From Linepithema humile (Eukaryota; Arthropoda; Insecta; Hymenoptera; Formicidae), in assembly GCF_040581485.1 (NCBI RefSeq), contig NC_090131.1, positions 21,340,532 through 21,404,531 on the forward strand: a DNA stretch of 64,000 nt, in the 5' to 3' direction. The position numbers and the translations under genes were made by a program. The notes beneath the pieces were generated by a model, which saw only the letters and a list, made by a program, of their open reading frames with translations, had not been told where the DNA came from and searched no databases. Within the stretch, counting starts at the first letter, position 1. Each line of letters opens with the position of its first letter. Positions 61,777-64,000 of the stretch are shown one piece after another.

Positions 61777-64000
61777 GTTATTTCAGCTTTAGTCTCTTAT
61801 TGTAATTAGATACAACTATAATTAGTGCGTGAAGCGCCGGCTTCTGCGTACTGCGAAAATTTTACACCGCCATATGCGAAAATTGATTATCTCTCATGCT
61901 CCCGCGGCTACATATACCTATTCTACGCGTATACGCATCCCCATAATCGCGAGTATTTTATCCACATTCGCGTGTTACACGACGGATGTGCTCGCACACT
62001 GCGAACGCGATAAGCGACGCCGACGTAATGCTCTTCGTGGAAACGCCGAAGTTGACTCGTATCAGGTATACCTCGGTGCTGCGGTGAATGTGCCGCGGCG
62101 ACTCCGATGACGTCATCCGCATTCTTGACTCTCGTGTCACACATTACGATCGTTAGTCAGGCTCTTGTATGGGTTCCTTCTCGCAGCCGAGGCGTTGTAT
62201 TCATATATGGATTCATATAGGTTAAATGTCGCGTGAGTCGCCCTCGCTTCGTTTTACGAGGATCGAATTTTCATCGTCCTTTGACACGTCTCGAAAAAAG
62301 TCGCAATATGATCTATCTTAATGACAAAAGTCACAACATATCTATAAATATTTCCTTTTTTCCTGTAATGATTGCAAAGAGTTGCAACAATGTACAAGAT
62401 ATATGAAATATACAAACCATATAATGATATGGGAAAACTTTTTATTACAGTATATATGACTTTAAAATGGCAATTATATAATTTATATGAATAAATTGTA
62501 TAATTATACAATAAATAAATACGGGTGTTTCAGTAAATTATAATTTTATAGATTGATTTATTTAAATAATTTTTGTAATCGCAATTATAAATGCGAATGC
62601 TTTTCTATTCTCGCGTCACGCACATATTGATAAGATTACTAGCGTGAGAATTTACGCACGACTTCCTGTTGCGCTGGGCACCAATATCGCTCCCACGAAT
62701 TCTTTTATCGCCATTCAAGGGTATGATATGATTAGTCGCTATTGTTGTAATACTATATCTCCGATGAACTTCCGACGATCGGTTGTCGATTCTCGATGAT
62801 AATGCAAAACGCGCAATAGATGGTTGATTTTTTTTCTCCGAAATCACTACAAATGTTTTATGCATCATTCGTGTAATTGGTTACTGGTCAGCGTTGAATC
62901 GGGGTGAAATTGTTTCTAAATCGTTGGCAGAGACCCGTTGCCGACATTTCACAGAGCATAGTGCACAAAACGTATCCAGCGCCCGTGGCCACGCGAATCC
63001 GCAGGGAATTATGCTGCGGCTGTACGGACGCGCCTCGTATTATTTATGGGGTCGCGTTCGGTTATACGGTGGGAATATCGCTATAGACACTTTATATACA
63101 CGGGTCACTCCCGCCGGTTCTATCGCGTGACGTTTTCGAAGGCGAAAGATGACAAGAGCCGGAGACCGCGGTAACCTGCATAATGTAAGAGCTCCGACGT
63201 CCTATACAGAGAGGAGGAGTCCTGCCACGAGACAGGCGCAGCGGCCCGAAGTTTGTTACGCGAAACTTGCTGGAAACCAAATCTTAGGGTGAGTTTCCGT
63301 AGCCGATACTACTACCTCGTCCCTGTTGCTATTGCTAGCTCGTCGTCGTCTCCATCTCGTTCATTTCGATAGTTGATCTTCTCGCTTTCGCGAACAATAC
63401 TGCGTGGCAGTCTATCGTGGGAAAACACGGGAGGGGGGCGGGGGGGAATAGGGCTATTGATTACTACCACGTTGCTTTATAATTAATGTTCCGCATCGAC
63501 AAATCCAGTGCTCGCGGCTTCGAAAATGAGTACGTTTAAAATTTATGGAGACGATTTTTATTATTTAGCGTATTGCGCGCGGACGATTATCACTCGGACG
63601 TGTCTCGTGCTTTGCATATCGATATGCAATAATCATCGCCGGTGCGTAATTGTTGACTCATCATTCGTCGGAATGTATCGTCATTTCTGACAAATTGCGC
63701 ACTCGTTTATTTCACTTTAAACACATCTGCGCATCAATTATAATTACATCTGCCAATATTTTCTCGATATCATATTTAACAATTTCTGTCTTTAATTTAC
63801 GGTCGTATTTACATCACTGCAAGCTGATTTCCAGCTGCCATAACTTTTTGGAAAATTTTAGAATAGAATTTATAGGTTTATTTTGGAAGCAATAATTAAG
63901 AAAATCAAAAATAATTTATTCAATAGTTAAATAATAATTAAATTATAGTAAATTAAATTATAGAAAAACTTTAAAAATAAGTAAGAGCAGCAGCATCTAT

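Larger units (their letters stand above)
41670..64000 (+). other. Remainder of the presumed long intron
   Basis: No gene, tRNA or rRNA could be supported. Composition alternates between AT-rich stretches (for example 46.8-47.4, 55.8-56.6 and 62.3-62.6 kb) and CpG-rich stretches (for example 43.0-43.3, 51.1-51.7, 53.2-53.9 and 57.5-59.1 kb). Overlapping ORFs in the latter occur on both strands and lack domains. Short exons of the signal-peptide gene could be hidden here. Confidence 0.4.

Noticed and set aside
1..64000. CRISPR arrays, bacterial operons or phage genes
   Set aside because: The window is eukaryotic with spliced genes; no direct-repeat/spacer arrays were seen.

Overview
This is a 64 kb window of an animal nuclear genome, most likely an insect and probably a hymenopteran (ant- or bee-like). 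The grounds are AT-rich sequence with short GT-AG introns (about 90-450 bp) in the compact genes, an arthropod ZAD-type zinc-finger gene, TCAGT-type initiators, abundant CT and GT microsatellites, and a retained CDCA7 gene, which fits a lineage that keeps DNA methylation. The species call is inference; nothing in the window is diagnostic.

Region 1 (1-14.7 kb) is gene-dense. In order it holds a 3'-truncated TBC1D7-like gene (-), an LTO1/ORAOV1-like gene (+), a METTL25/METTL25B-like methyltransferase (+) whose ATG lies only 7 nt after the LTO1 stop, a CDCA7-like gene (-), two tandem ornithine aminotransferase (OAT) paralogues (+, +), and a ZAD plus 11-finger C2H2 gene (-). I rebuilt exon structures codon by codon. 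All joins keep frame, giving about 434 aa and 423 aa for the OATs, 420 aa for the methyltransferase, 306 aa for CDCA7 and 633 aa for the zinc-finger protein.

Region 2 (about 14.9-34.4 kb) has no gene I can support. It starts with a possible non-coding first exon (+) divergent from the zinc-finger gene. It carries several fold-back elements, including a nested long inverted repeat of about 1.3 kb (17741-19062), and weakly coding-like minus-strand stretches at 16.7-17.6 kb.

Region 3 (34.4-64 kb) opens with a GC/CpG-rich promoter and 5' UTR and one clear coding exon (35055-35157, +) that encodes a signal peptide and ends in a strong GTGAGT donor. No continuation exon was found, so the remaining 28.8 kb looks like part of a very long first intron. 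It carries CT microsatellites, poly-T tracts, a decayed mariner transposase fragment between inverted repeats, and another terminal-inverted-repeat element.

Functionally the left part is housekeeping: TSC-complex signalling (TBC1D7), Fe-S delivery for ribosome biogenesis (LTO1), a methyltransferase-like protein, chromatin and DNA-methylation maintenance (CDCA7), and mitochondrial ornithine/proline/glutamate metabolism (OATs). The most interesting leads are the second OAT, which has Phe at both positions equivalent to substrate-site Tyr55 and Tyr85 of human OAT; the LTO1/METTL25 pair, arranged like a dicistronic mRNA; and the nested long inverted repeat.
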